Shown in pieces: positions 5,090 through 13,811 of a stretch of DNA of 15,745 nucleotides (positions are counted from its first letter, which is position 1; each line of letters starts with the position of its first letter). The DNA comes from an uncultured Eubacteriales bacterium (GTDB taxonomy: Bacteria > Bacillota > Clostridia > Oscillospirales > CAG-272), in assembly GCA_934477985.1 (NCBI GenBank), contig CAKSOR010000014.1, positions 1 to 15,745 on the forward strand, given 5' to 3'. The notes beneath the pieces are model-generated. The model had not been told where the DNA came from and searched no databases. It saw only the letters and a program-made list of their open reading frames with translations. The translations under genes were made by a program, and so were the position numbers.

Positions 5090-6520
5090 TTATTTTGAAA
5101 GCTCTTCGTAAAGCAGCCGGTCGAGTATCACAGGGTCGCCGCGGCCGCCGGTCTTCGCCATGATTTTGCCCATTATCGCCTTCGCCGCGTTCGACTTCCC
5201 GGCTTTGTACGCCGCGACCGCTTTCGGGTCGGCTTCGAGCGCCTCGGTTACATAGCCTCTCAGAAGCGCCTCGTCGCGTATCTGAGCGAGATTGTTCTCC
5301 TCGACATATCTGACAGGGTCAAGCGCCTTTCCGGCGTCTGACGCCTCACAGATGGCTCTGACGAGCTTCTTCGCGGTCGAACTGTTGATCGTCCCCTCTC
5401 CGGCGAGGTCGGCGACCTTCGCGAGCGCCGCGGGTCCGGCTTTTATGTCACCGTCGGTCAGCGACAATAATTCGCCGAGCGTCAGGTTCGCGAGTATCTT
5501 CGGATATTCCGTATTTTCCACAGCCTTGTCGAAGAACTCATATAAAGCCGGGTCGGAGATAAGCTGCTCCGCGTCCTTTTCGCTGAGTCCCAGCGCGATA
5601 TAATCCGCCCTGCGCGCGTCCGGGAGCTTCGGAAGCGTACTTTTGATTCGCATGATCTCCTCGTCGGTCGTCTCAATCCACGGAAGATCCGGATCGGGAA
5701 AATACCTGTAATCGTCGGCGTTTTCCTTGACGCGCATAGTAAAGGTCTTTCCCGACTGAGCGTCAAAGCGTCTGGTCTCCTGAACGACCTTCCCGCCCGA
5801 CTTCAAAAGCTCGACCTGCCGGCGGTACTCGTACTCGACGGCTTTTTCGACGAAGCTGAAGGAGTTGATGTTCTTCATCTCGGTGCGCGTGCCGAGCTCA
5901 GTCTCGCCGCGCTTTCTGACCGACAGGTTGACGTCGCACCGCAGCGAGCCTTCGTTCATCTTACAGTCTGAAACCCCGGCGGCGAGCAGAATCGACCGCA
6001 GCTTGCGCGCGTAATCCGCCGCCTCCTCAGCCGAGCGGATATCCGGCTCGGAGACTATCTCGATGAGCGGAACTCCGCAGCGGTTCAGGTCGATGAGCGT
6101 TCCGGCGTCGTCGTGTAAAAGCTTTCCGGCGTCCTCCTCGATGTGAATGCGCGTGATGCCGATCCGTTTCGGCTTGCCGTCCGAGAGGATGTCGACATAG
6201 CCGCCGACGCAGAGCGGGAGATCGAACTGCGAGATCTGGTAAGCCTTCGGCAGGTCGGGGTAAAAGTAATTCTTCCGATCCTCGCGCGATAGTCTGGTTA
6301 TCTCACAGTTCAGCGCGAGCCCGGCGGTCACGGCAAGCTCGACAACGCGGCGGTTCAGTACCGGGAGCGCCCCCGGCATTCCCGAGCAGACCGGACAGCA
6401 CTGTGTGTTCGGCTCAGCGCCGAAGGTCGTCGGGCAGGAGCAGAATATCTTCGTCGCGGTCTTCAGCTCAACGTGCACCTCGAGCCCGCAGACGAGTTCG
6501 TAATCGTCAATGAATTTCAT
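5090..6520 (-). CDS. gatB: Asp/Glu-tRNA(Asn/Gln) amidotransferase subunit B
   Basis: The 476-aa protein matches full-length GatB. It opens with YELVCGLEVHVELKT and has a CxC/CPVC cysteine cluster (C27, C29, C42, C45), the zinc-type variant seen in many bacterial GatB. Next come EDRKNYFYPDLPKAYQISQF, IHIEEDAGKLLHD, SLRCDVNLSVR and EMKNINSFSFVEKA. The C-terminal YqeY-like helical tail holds GTINSSTAKKLVRA and GKIMAKTGGRGDP. GatB binds the mischarged tRNA, phosphorylates its Glu or Asp side chain with ATP and takes ammonia from GatA. The start overlaps the gatA stop by ATGA, with a GGTGGAG-type site just before it. It is the last gene of the operon, and no terminator is visible before the DUF975 promoter. 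Confidence 0.97.
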   Translation of the reverse strand: MKFIDDYELVCGLEVHVELKTATKIFCSCPTTFGAEPNTQCCPVCSGMPGALPVLNRRVVELAVTAGLALNCEITRLSREDRKNYFYPDLPKAYQISQFDLPLCVGGYVDILSDGKPKRIGITRIHIEEDAGKLLHDDAGTLIDLNRCGVPLIEIVSEPDIRSAEEAADYARKLRSILLAAGVSDCKMNEGSLRCDVNLSVRKRGETELGTRTEMKNINSFSFVEKAVEYEYRRQVELLKSGGKVVQETRRFDAQSGKTFTMRVKENADDYRYFPDPDLPWIETTDEEIMRIKSTLPKLPDARRADYIALGLSEKDAEQLISDPALYEFFDKAVENTEYPKILANLTLGELLSLTDGDIKAGPAALAKVADLAGEGTINSSTAKKLVRAICEASDAGKALDPVRYVEENNLAQIRDEALLRGYVTEALEADPKAVAAYKAGKSNAAKAIMGKIMAKTGGRGDPVILDRLLYEELSK

Positions 6521-7932
6521 CTCTCCACCTCAAAAGCGTGTCCAGCGCGTAAAATCGTCTTCTCGTCGAACTCACGTCCGATAAGCTGCATTCCGACCGG
6601 CATTCCGTCGACCTCGCCGCAGGGGACTGAAATCGCCGGGAGTCCGGCGAGGCTCGCGGGGACAGTGAATATGTCTCCGAGCCTTTCAGACATCGGGTCG
6701 GGACGCTCGCCGAATCTCCACGCCACAGTCGGTGTCGTCGGCGTGAGTATCAGGTCGCACTCACTGAACGCTGAGGCGAAATCCGCGGCGACACGCTGTC
6801 TTGCGCCGAGAGCGCGCTTGTAATATCTGTCGTAGTAGCCGGCTGAGAGTACGAATGTGCCGAGCATTATCCGGCGCTTGACCTCGTCTCCGAAGCCCTC
6901 GGAGCGTGAGCGCTCGAAGAGCTCGTCGATGTCATTGAAATCCTCCGCGCGGTGTCCGTAGCGGACTCCGTCAAAGCGTGCGAGATTCGACGACGCCTCG
7001 GCGCTCGAGATCACATAATACGCCGGGAGCGCGTATTTCAGCGAGGCGAAGGATACCCTGACGAGCTTCGCGCCGAGCTTTTCGTAACGCTCTGCCGCGC
7101 TCATAACGGTCGCCGCGACTCTTGCGTCAATTCCGTCGGCGCTGAAGAACTCTTCCGGGATGCCGATGCGCAGTCCATCGACGCCGCTTTCGATCGAGTC
7201 GGTGAAATTCTCCGGCTTGCCGACCGAGGTCGCGTCATGCTCATCGCGTCCGGATATTGCCGAAAGCACAATCGCCGAGTCGTATACATTCTCTGCCAGC
7301 ACGCCGATCTGGTCGAGCGACGACGCGAACGCCACAAGTCCGTACCGCGAAACTCTTCCATATGTAGGCTTGAGCCCGACACAGCCGCAGAACGCCGCGG
7401 GTTGTCTTACCGAACCGCCGGTGTCCGAGCCGAGCGCGTACGGCGCTTCGTCCGCCGCGACGGCAGCGGCTGAGCCGCCCGAGCTCCCGCCCGGTACTCT
7501 CGCGTGGTCGCGTGGATTGAGCGTCTTTTTGAAGTGCGAGTTTGCAGTCGACGAGCCCATCGCGAACTCGTCCATATTGGTCTTTCCGATGAGGACACCG
7601 CCGCAATCGGCGAGCCGCTCCGACGCGGTTGACTCGTAGACCGGGACGAAATTTTCGAGCATCCTTGACGCGCAGGTGGTTCTGACGCCGCGGGTGATTA
7701 TGTTGTCCTTGAGCGCGAAGGGGATTCCGGCAAGGCGGTGAGCTTTGTGCCCAGCAATCCGCGACGAGTCGATGTCGGCGGCTTTTGATATCGCCTTTTC
7801 GGACGTGACAGTCAGGAATGCGCCAACCTCATCGGTTTCGGCTCTTGACAGGTATTCACGCGTCAGCTCGGCTGAGGAGATTCTGCGCGACGAAAGCAGC
7901 TCTGAGAGCGCTTTTAAGGTATATCCGTTCAT
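6517..7932 (-). CDS. gatA: Asp/Glu-tRNA(Asn/Gln) amidotransferase subunit A (glutaminase)
   Basis: The 471-aa amidase-signature protein carries the complete Ser-cisSer-Lys triad: K75 in GIPFALKDNI, S150 in VPGGSSGGSAAAVA and S174 in LGSDTGGSVRQPAAF. The S150-S174 spacing of 24 residues is as in characterised GatA. It releases ammonia from glutamine and channels it to GatB to convert Glu-tRNA(Gln) or Asp-tRNA(Asn) to the correct aminoacyl-tRNA. The C-terminal PTTPTVAWRFGE and PVGMQLIGREFDE blocks are intact. The gene overlaps gatC upstream and gatB downstream by ATGA at each junction, which points to coupled translation of the three subunits. Confidence 0.97.
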   Translation of the reverse strand: MNGYTLKALSELLSSRRISSAELTREYLSRAETDEVGAFLTVTSEKAISKAADIDSSRIAGHKAHRLAGIPFALKDNIITRGVRTTCASRMLENFVPVYESTASERLADCGGVLIGKTNMDEFAMGSSTANSHFKKTLNPRDHARVPGGSSGGSAAAVAADEAPYALGSDTGGSVRQPAAFCGCVGLKPTYGRVSRYGLVAFASSLDQIGVLAENVYDSAIVLSAISGRDEHDATSVGKPENFTDSIESGVDGLRIGIPEEFFSADGIDARVAATVMSAAERYEKLGAKLVRVSFASLKYALPAYYVISSAEASSNLARFDGVRYGHRAEDFNDIDELFERSRSEGFGDEVKRRIMLGTFVLSAGYYDRYYKRALGARQRVAADFASAFSECDLILTPTTPTVAWRFGERPDPMSERLGDIFTVPASLAGLPAISVPCGEVDGMPVGMQLIGREFDEKTILRAGHAFEVER

Positions 7933-8201
7933 TCTTCCCCTCCGACCGTTCTCGGAACGCGAAAACAGCCCGACGCGCTGTCGGGCGAGTTTTTTAAAAG
8001 CTCTTCATTTGAGACGCATTCTCTGGGAATGTCATCGCGGAGGATGTTCACGCGTCCCGGCTTATCGCTTGACGGCAGCTCCGGGAGGCTGTCGGCGAGA
8101 TCGAGCATCGCTTCAAGGTCGCCGCGGAATTCCTCAAGTTCAGGCGTGAGCGCGAGCTTTGAGAGCTTCGCTGATTTTTCAATATTTATTTCAGGTCTCA
8201 T
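7929..8201 (-). CDS. gatC: Asp/Glu-tRNA(Asn/Gln) amidotransferase subunit C
   Basis: The 90-aa protein has the GatC pattern: an N-terminal helix INIEKSAKLSKLALTPELEE, the segment FRGDLEAMLDLADSLPEL, and a C-terminal RDDIPRECVSNEELLKNSPD block that wraps around GatA. It holds GatA and GatB together and has no catalytic residues. GGAG at 8210-8207 lies 5 nt before the ATG, inside the end of the preceding membrane-protein gene, which overlaps gatC by 11 nt. The stop overlaps gatA by ATGA. Confidence 0.93.
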   Translation of the reverse strand: MRPEINIEKSAKLSKLALTPELEEFRGDLEAMLDLADSLPELPSSDKPGRVNILRDDIPRECVSNEELLKNSPDSASGCFRVPRTVGGEE

Positions 8202-8607
8202 AGGTTCTCCTGACCATTTTTACTTCATAGACCGAAAGCACGGTCGCGGCGGCGAGCAGCAGAGCTATAGCCGCGCCGGTCACCGTCGTTCCGAGCCCCA
8301 TCGGAAACTGTGTGAACCAGATGACTACCGCGCCGCCCGAGAGAATCGCTAAAAAAATGTAATATCCGTCCTGCGACTCGAAAACCATCCCGCAGATCCA
8401 TAACACCAACAGAAAAAGCGAGAGCAGCGAGATTATCAGCGGCTGGATATGCCCGTATCCGAACGGAAAAGGCGAGAAATAGCTCTTTTTATAAATTATC
8501 TCGTCGCCGTAGCAATTCATGAAGTTCATATCGACTCCGATCGGCAGCGCCTCAAGCACCACGATCGCCAGCATGTCGAATATTCCGATAAGTCTGCGCT
8601 TTTCCAT
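8191..8607 (-). CDS. Small four-helix membrane protein, unrecognised
   Basis: I do not recognise this 138-aa protein. It has four predicted membrane segments (about residues 7-25, 55-76, 83-101, 108-127), a basic N-terminus (MEKRRLIG), a 30-residue loop rich in aromatic residues and tyrosines between the first two segments, and a short basic tail (KMVRRTYET). No enzyme motif is visible. The start is ATG at 8607, with GGAGG 8 nt upstream; the in-frame ATG at 8640 lacks a site. The gene overlaps gatC by 11 nt, so it is the first gene of the gat operon. That position may be incidental. I see no convincing promoter upstream; TATATT near 8643 lacks a good -35. Confidence 0.7.
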   Translation of the reverse strand: MEKRRLIGIFDMLAIVVLEALPIGVDMNFMNCYGDEIIYKKSYFSPFPFGYGHIQPLIISLLSLFLLVLWICGMVFESQDGYYIFLAILSGGAVVIWFTQFPMGLGTTVTGAAIALLLAAATVLSVYEVKMVRRTYET

Positions 8608-8811
8608 CTTGTTTTCCTCCGGAACACGAAATCTCAACAATATAGACGCAGATTTCCGGGATTTGTTCCCGTTTCACGAAAAAAATTCATAAAATTTTCT
8701 CAAGCCCTGTCATCGCGGCGTAGTGGAGGACATTGAACTCATCGGGCGGGTTATCTCTGCTCTTCTGTGATGAAGAATGAATCAGAGCCGCCCTGAATCT
8801 TCGGACGCGCG

Positions 8812-8839
8812 AAAAGGGGGGCAGAATCCTGTCCCCCCC
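8812..8839 (-). terminator. Intrinsic terminator after the aldose 1-epimerase gene
   Basis: Read on the minus strand, a run of G plus CAG pairs with CTG plus CCCCCC across a 4-nt loop, with one bulged base, and is followed by TTTT (8815-8812). The stem begins about 10 nt after the epimerase stop. The U-tract is short, so efficiency may be moderate. Confidence 0.65.
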
Positions 8840-8849
8840 ACCCAATATA

Positions 8850-9737
8850 TCAGTCGATGACCTTCATCGAATAGCCGACCGAGTACTTCTCGCCGACTCC
8901 GAGCTTTATCGCGTACGGCTTGTCCTCGAAGTTTCCGGTCTCATCGAGATGAGCCGGAAGTCCGTTCCACGGCTCGATGCAGACGAACGGCGCGTGCTTC
9001 TTCGGCGGCGTCCAGATGCCGAGCGCCTTGAAGCCGCTGAAATCGAAGTCGATTCCCTTGCCGGTGTTCTTGTTCACGAGCTTAACGCTGTGGCTCTTCA
9101 GCTTCTTTGTCAGCAGAACGTCAACGTCGTAGTCCTCATAGTTCAGATCCCACTCGTTCGTGTTCTTCAGCTTGTCGGTCACGGGGAGCGACGCGTCTAT
9201 GTAGCCTCCGCCGTAATTCGTCGTGTAGATGACATCCTCGTTCTCGACGCTGTCAAAGATCAGCTTGTAGTCCGAGAACTTCTCGCCGTCCTTCATCGGG
9301 CAGCGGAATCCGGCGTGTCCGCCTATGCAGAACCAGATCGGCTTCTGGTCAATGTTCTCGACGGTGTACTCGGTTGAGAAGCCCTCATCGGTGATCTTAT
9401 GCGTCACAAGCAGACGGAACTTGTACGGGTAAACCTTGCGGGTCTCCTGATTGTCGAACAGCTCATACACGAGCTTGTCGCCGTCGTCCTCAAGCAGACG
9501 GAATTCCTGCTTGCGCGCGAATCCGTGCTTCTGGAGCGGATACGCCACTCCCTCGAACTTAACGCTGCCGTCGATCGTCGAGCCAACTGTCGGGAAGAGT
9601 ATCGGAGCGTGGCTCGCCCAGTATTCAGGGAGTCCCTCCCAGACGTACTCCTGTCCGTTTCTCTTGTAGGAGATGAGTTCGCCGCCGAGCGTAGAGCCGA
9701 CCGCGGTGGCTTTTGATGTTCTGATCTCAGTATCCAT
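8850..9737 (-). CDS. Aldose 1-epimerase family protein (LacX/YphB-like galactose mutarotase)
   Basis: The 295-aa protein has the beta-sandwich mutarotase motifs: GGELISYKRNGQEYVWEG at the N-terminus, APILFPTVG, QKHGFARKQEF (H71), CIGGHAGFRC (H141) and FVCIEPWNGLP (E255). The two histidines and the glutamate are the expected catalytic and sugar-binding residues for interconverting alpha and beta anomers of hexoses in the cytoplasm. The N-terminus matches the LacX-like subgroup; the precise sugar, or a hexose-6-phosphate, cannot be told apart. The start is ATG at 9737, with AAAGGA 7 nt upstream; the in-frame ATG at 9770 has no site. It lies 88 nt after ftsH without a clear promoter, so it may be the last gene of the tilS-hpt-ftsH unit. 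A terminator follows. Confidence 0.88.
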   Translation of the reverse strand: MDTEIRTSKATAVGSTLGGELISYKRNGQEYVWEGLPEYWASHAPILFPTVGSTIDGSVKFEGVAYPLQKHGFARKQEFRLLEDDGDKLVYELFDNQETRKVYPYKFRLLVTHKITDEGFSTEYTVENIDQKPIWFCIGGHAGFRCPMKDGEKFSDYKLIFDSVENEDVIYTTNYGGGYIDASLPVTDKLKNTNEWDLNYEDYDVDVLLTKKLKSHSVKLVNKNTGKGIDFDFSGFKALGIWTPPKKHAPFVCIEPWNGLPAHLDETGNFEDKPYAIKLGVGEKYSVGYSMKVID

Positions 9738-9825
9738 TGTTGATTCCTTTCGATGATGTGTGTTATACACAAGTTATTTTCCGTCGGCGGACGTCCGGCG
9801 CTCACACCTGACGCCCGACCGGCTT

Positions 9826-11835
9826 TTATTCCTTCATTCTCGGAATATCGTCATTGCCCTTCTTCTCAGCCTCAGCCTTTTCCTCGGCTTCGCGGCGGAG
9901 ACGCTCGGCTTCATTTTCCTCAGCCCTGACGCGGTTCTCCTCGTCCGACTGTCGGCGCTTTTCGTCGCGCATGCGCTCGAGCTCCTCTATAGTCATCTCT
10001 CCCTCAGCCGCGTCCATTGCCGCGTTGAACTGATCCTCGTCCATGACCTCATTCTTCATGAGATATGAAGCGATGAAATGCAGCTTGTCGATGTGCTCGG
10101 TCAGGAGCTCGGTCGCGCGGTCATAAGCCGTGTTGACAAGGCGCTTGATCTCGTTGTCGATGACCGTCGCCGTGCCCTCGGAGTAGTTGCGGCTCGTGTT
10201 GAAGTCACGCCCTAAGAAGACCTCGTCGCTGTTGTGCTCCGAGCCGTAGACTATCGGTCCGAGCGTGTCGCTCATTCCGTAGCGGGTGACCATATTGCGG
10301 GCGATAGCCGTCGCGCGCTGGATGTCGTTCGAAGCTCCGGTGGATATATCGCCGATTATCAGCTTCTCCGCGACGCGTCCGCCGAGCAGCGAGACAATCT
10401 CGTTCTCCATCTCGTTCTTCGACTGATACGATCTGTCCTCCTTGGGGAGCGAGAGCGTATATCCGCCCGCGCGTCCCGCCGGGATTATCGAGATCTGATG
10501 CACGGGAGTCTCGGGCTGGAGATACTTCGTGACGATCGCGTGTCCCGCCTCGTGATAAGCGGTCAGGCGCTTTTCCTTCTCGTTGATGACCTTCGACTTC
10601 TTCTGAGGTCCGACCATAACCTTGATCGTAGCGTCCTCGAGGTCGTTCATGCCGATGAGGCTCTTGTTCTTGCGCGCCGCTAAAAGCGCCGCCTCGTTTA
10701 AGAGGTTCGCGAGATCCGCGCCGGTGAAGCCGACCGTAGTCTTCGCGAGCGTGTGCAGGTCGACGTCCTTCTCGAACGGCTTGCCCTGCGCGTGAACCTT
10801 CAGAATGTCCTCGCGCCCCTTGATGTCGGGGTAATTTACGGTTATCTGCCGGTCAAAACGTCCGGGACGCAGCAGCGCCGGGTCGAGTATGTCCGGGCGG
10901 TTGGTCGCCGCCATGACGATGACTCCCTCGTTTCCGCCGAAACCGTCCATCTCGACAAGCAGCTGGTTCAGAGTCTGCTCGCGCTCATCGTGTCCGCCGC
11001 CGAGTCCCGCGCCGCGGTGACGTCCGACAGCGTCGATCTCGTCGATGAAGATGATGCTCGCCGGATTCTTCTTCGCCGTGTCAAACAGGTCGCGCACACG
11101 CGACGCTCCGACACCGACGTACATCTCGACAAAATCCGAACCGGAAATCGAATAGAACGGAACGCCAGCCTCGCCGGCGACCGCCTTTGCGAGCAGTGTC
11201 TTACCTGTGCCGGGAGGGCCTACAAGCAGAACTCCGTGCGGGATATGCGCTCCGAGCTTCGTGAACTTCGCCGGGTCGCGGAGGAACTCCACGCACTCCT
11301 GAAGCTCCGCCTTTTCCTCGTCAGCTCCCGCGACATCCTTGAAGTAGACCTTCTTCTTCTCGTCAGCGCCGAGCTTTGCCCGCGCCTTGCCGAAGTTCCC
11401 GATCTTGCCGCCCTTGCCGCCGGCGCCGCCCGCGAACTGGTTGATGATGAAGAACCAGAAGACGATGAAGAGGATTATGACGATCGCGTAGGGGAGCAGA
11501 TTTATCCACCACGGGATCTCTACCGGCTCAGCGATATTGTACTCCTTGATCGTTCCGGCTCTGAACTGCTCCTCGATCATGTCGCCGAACTGTGCCCAGA
11601 AGGAATCAAGCGAACGCAGCTTGAATGTGACGACAGTGCCGTCCTTCTTCCAGAGAGTCAGCTGATTGTCGCTGTCTATCTCGAACATGTCGACCTGCTC
11701 CTCATAGAAGTACTGGTCTATATCGCTGTAAATGACCTTCGAGCTCGGCTGATTACCGAAGAGCGCGGCGGTCGCCACGAGTATCACGGCTATCAGCACC
11801 ACATAGAAGATCAATATCTTGTAGTTTGATTTCAT
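9826..11835 (-). CDS. ftsH: ATP-dependent zinc metalloprotease FtsH
   Basis: The 669-aa membrane AAA+ protease is complete. It has a first membrane helix at about residues 6-26, an extracytoplasmic domain, and a second helix at about 111-135. Walker A GPPGTGKT is at 206-213, the pore loop FVEMYVGVGA at 235-244, Walker B IIFIDEID at 261-268 and the arginine-finger region LLRPGRFDR at 321-329. The zinc site HEAGH is at 428-432, with the later aspartate ligand in EKLIIGDISTGASND. It unfolds and degrades membrane and short-lived cytosolic proteins as a hexamer. The pore aromatic is Tyr (YVG) rather than the commoner Phe. The C-terminal 60 residues are highly charged (Glu/Arg/Lys), likely a coiled coil. 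AGAGG lies 5 nt before the ATG. It is 34 nt downstream of hpt, in the Firmicutes tilS-hpt-ftsH order. Confidence 0.97.
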   Translation of the reverse strand: MKSNYKILIFYVVLIAVILVATAALFGNQPSSKVIYSDIDQYFYEEQVDMFEIDSDNQLTLWKKDGTVVTFKLRSLDSFWAQFGDMIEEQFRAGTIKEYNIAEPVEIPWWINLLPYAIVIILFIVFWFFIINQFAGGAGGKGGKIGNFGKARAKLGADEKKKVYFKDVAGADEEKAELQECVEFLRDPAKFTKLGAHIPHGVLLVGPPGTGKTLLAKAVAGEAGVPFYSISGSDFVEMYVGVGASRVRDLFDTAKKNPASIIFIDEIDAVGRHRGAGLGGGHDEREQTLNQLLVEMDGFGGNEGVIVMAATNRPDILDPALLRPGRFDRQITVNYPDIKGREDILKVHAQGKPFEKDVDLHTLAKTTVGFTGADLANLLNEAALLAARKNKSLIGMNDLEDATIKVMVGPQKKSKVINEKEKRLTAYHEAGHAIVTKYLQPETPVHQISIIPAGRAGGYTLSLPKEDRSYQSKNEMENEIVSLLGGRVAEKLIIGDISTGASNDIQRATAIARNMVTRYGMSDTLGPIVYGSEHNSDEVFLGRDFNTSRNYSEGTATVIDNEIKRLVNTAYDRATELLTEHIDKLHFIASYLMKNEVMDEDQFNAAMDAAEGEMTIEELERMRDEKRRQSDEENRVRAEENEAERLRREAEEKAEAEKKGNDDIPRMKE

Positions 11836-11869
11836 AATTACCTCTCAACTTGATTATTTTGCCCGGCGA

Positions 11870-12421
11870 TCATTCTCCGCTGTAGACCTCGGGGCTGAGC
11901 ACTCCTATGTAGGGCAGTGCGCGGTATTTCTCATCGTAATCGAGACCGTAGCCGACGACAAACTCGTCCGGAATCACCTTGCCGGTATAATCCGGGGTCA
12001 GCGTCACCGACGGGTCGCGGCGCGACGGCTTGTCGAGCACGGTCGCGATCTTCACGCTGCGCGCGCCCTTGTTCTTTAAGTAGGTCGTGAGGTACGACAG
12101 CGTGCGTCCGCTGTCGATGATGTCCTCGATTATAACGATGTCGATGTCCGGAAGGTCGTTCCGGTAGAGGTCGAACACTATGTTGACCGTGCCGGACGAC
12201 TTTGTTCCCGCGCCGTAGGACGAGACCTTCATGAAGTCTATCTCGACCGGGATGCTTATCTTCTTCATAAGATCGCCCATGAAGACGACCGAGCCCTTCA
12301 GAATGCAGAGGAGAAGCAGTCTTCTGCCTTCATAGTCGCGGCTGATCTCACCGGCGATGCGTGTGGTTATCTCGTCAAGTTCTTCCTCGGATACGAGAAT
12401 CTTTTCAATGTCCTTTCTCAT
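11870..12421 (-). CDS. hpt: Hypoxanthine phosphoribosyltransferase
   Basis: The 183-aa protein has the type I phosphoribosyltransferase PRPP loop IVIIEDIIDSGRTLSYL (about 95-111), the upstream LCILKGSVVFMGDL and FMKVSSYG blocks, and the C-terminal DEFVVGYGLDYDEKYRALPYIGVL typical of bacterial HPRT. It salvages hypoxanthine and guanine to IMP and GMP using PRPP. The start is the ATG at 12421: GAGG lies 6 nt upstream within the end of tilS, and family homology begins there. The in-frame ATG at 12433 inside tilS has no ribosome site. Only 1 nt separates it from the tilS stop, so the two are coupled. Confidence 0.95.
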   Translation of the reverse strand: MRKDIEKILVSEEELDEITTRIAGEISRDYEGRRLLLLCILKGSVVFMGDLMKKISIPVEIDFMKVSSYGAGTKSSGTVNIVFDLYRNDLPDIDIVIIEDIIDSGRTLSYLTTYLKNKGARSVKIATVLDKPSRRDPSVTLTPDYTGKVIPDEFVVGYGLDYDEKYRALPYIGVLSPEVYSGE

Positions 12422-12422
12422 G

Positions 12423-13811
12423 TCAAACCTCATTAAAATAATAATAGACTGTTATGGTGCCGCCGTCGCCGGCTCTCGCGCGGTCGGCTGGCTGAAAGCC
12501 CGGAACCCAGATTATTCCGTCCCCGTCACAGAGGATCGGCAGCGTCCGGCGCGTCCGCTCGTCAAAGCCGCGGTCGTTGAACAGCTTCTTCAGCTTTCTC
12601 GTCATACCGCCTGAGACATAGGAGTCCCCGGCGCGTTTTGATCGCACGAACAGATTTATTGTATCAGAATTTAGTTCTGTGCGTATTGATAAGTTGTAAA
12701 TTTTTTTGAGAGTTTCGTTATCTTTTTTAACACAATCCGCGTTTTTGGTGTTTTCAGCGAGCAAAATGGCGAAATCCGGCGCTGTGAAACGGTTCACACC
12801 CGGACTGAGTTCATAAATGAAATCTTCAGCCGCCGCTTTCGCTTCGCGCGTGAAGATCAGTTTCCCGCGCTCAATGCGCCCATAAACCCGGTCAGGCAGG
12901 GAAACTTCCCCGCGCCCGGCTTCGCAGAGCTTCAGAATCGCGTCGATGTGCGCCGCCTCAAGTGTCGAGTCCGAAACTTTACCGTACATAATCGCCACCG
13001 CTCTTGACGCTATCGCACGGTGCGCCGTGGCTATCGACGAAACCGTCCGCTCTTCGGCGAGCCCCTTCGCGAGCGACATGAGACAGTCCTCGTCAGACCG
13101 CGCGAGAGCCGATAACCTCCGCGCCGCCTCCGGAAACGCCGGGTTCAGACGCTCGATCATCGGGATGAGCTCGTGACGGATGTAGTTGCGTGTGTAAACC
13201 GTGTCGTCGTTCGTGCTGTCGTGGATGAAGTCTATCGAATTTTCCCCGCAGAAACCGAGTATCCCGGGCTTAGTCACGCCGATAAGCGGACGGATCACCC
13301 CATACTCCCCGAGCTTCCGCACCGGAGGAATGCCGGAAAGTCCGCCGAGCCCCGTTCCGCGGATAAGATTGAACAGAAGCGTCTCCGCGTTGTCGTCAGA
13401 GTTGTGTGCCGTCGCGGCCACATCGAGACGCTCATCCGAGCTGAGTATGCGCCCGAACTCCGAATAGCGGAAATCCCGCGCCTCTTCCTCGAGTCCTTTG
13501 CCGGACTTTGCCGCCATCGCCGGAATGTCGGCTCTCACAAGCTCAAGCTCAACTCCAAGAGCCGCGCAGACCGACTCGCAGAAGCGCGCGTCGCGGTCAG
13601 CCTCAGCGCCGCGTATGCCGTGGTGGACGTGAACGGCTTTCAGAAATATCCCGCGCCGCCGGCACTCATCAGCCATCAGATATAGGAGCGCCGAGGAATC
13701 CGCGCCGCCCGAGAATCCGACAAGAACGCCGCGTGAGGAATCGAGCATATGAAATTCATCGAGCGCGGAGCGGAATTTCCCGCGGACGATGTCCGAGACA
13801 GAGTGTTTCAA
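12423..13811 (-). CDS. tilS: tRNA(Ile)-lysidine synthetase TilS
   Basis: The 462-aa protein has the PP-loop ATP pyrophosphatase motif GVLVGFSGGADSSALLYLM (SGGADS at 34-39), the VHVHHGIRGAEADRDA block, and TAHNSDDNAETLLFNLIRGT followed by GLSGIPPVR, the TilS signature. The C-terminal substrate-binding domain is present (GGMTRKLKKLFNDRGFDERT, ILCDGDGIIWVPGFQPADRA). TilS attaches lysine to C34 of tRNA(Ile2) so that it reads AUA. The start is TTG at 13811, supported by AGGAG at 13822-13818 with 6-nt spacing; the next methionine is at residue 22, too close to the PP-loop to be likely. It heads the tilS-hpt-ftsH cluster; I see no convincing promoter in the AT-rich region upstream. Confidence 0.95.
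   Translation of the reverse strand: MKHSVSDIVRGKFRSALDEFHMLDSSRGVLVGFSGGADSSALLYLMADECRRRGIFLKAVHVHHGIRGAEADRDARFCESVCAALGVELELVRADIPAMAAKSGKGLEEEARDFRYSEFGRILSSDERLDVAATAHNSDDNAETLLFNLIRGTGLGGLSGIPPVRKLGEYGVIRPLIGVTKPGILGFCGENSIDFIHDSTNDDTVYTRNYIRHELIPMIERLNPAFPEAARRLSALARSDEDCLMSLAKGLAEERTVSSIATAHRAIASRAVAIMYGKVSDSTLEAAHIDAILKLCEAGRGEVSLPDRVYGRIERGKLIFTREAKAAAEDFIYELSPGVNRFTAPDFAILLAENTKNADCVKKDNETLKKIYNLSIRTELNSDTINLFVRSKRAGDSYVSGGMTRKLKKLFNDRGFDERTRRTLPILCDGDGIIWVPGFQPADRARAGDGGTITVYYYFNEV

Noticed and set aside
5066..5090. Terminator between gatB and the DUF975 promoter
   Set aside because: Only a weak six-pair AT stem (CAAAAT/ATTTTG) can be drawn, with no U-tract. Not enough to call.
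8650..8849. Small gene in the gap between the four-helix protein and the epimerase
   Set aside because: No open frame with a ribosome site was seen. The gap contains only the epimerase terminator and a weak CGGGA/TCCCG dyad.
10753..11829. Long plus-strand open frame (about 358 codons) antisense to ftsH
   Set aside because: It lies wholly opposite an unmistakable ftsH, its translation is Arg/Asp/Val/Leu-rich low-information sequence, and no family motif is visible. It is a frame shadow caused by GC-rich codon use.
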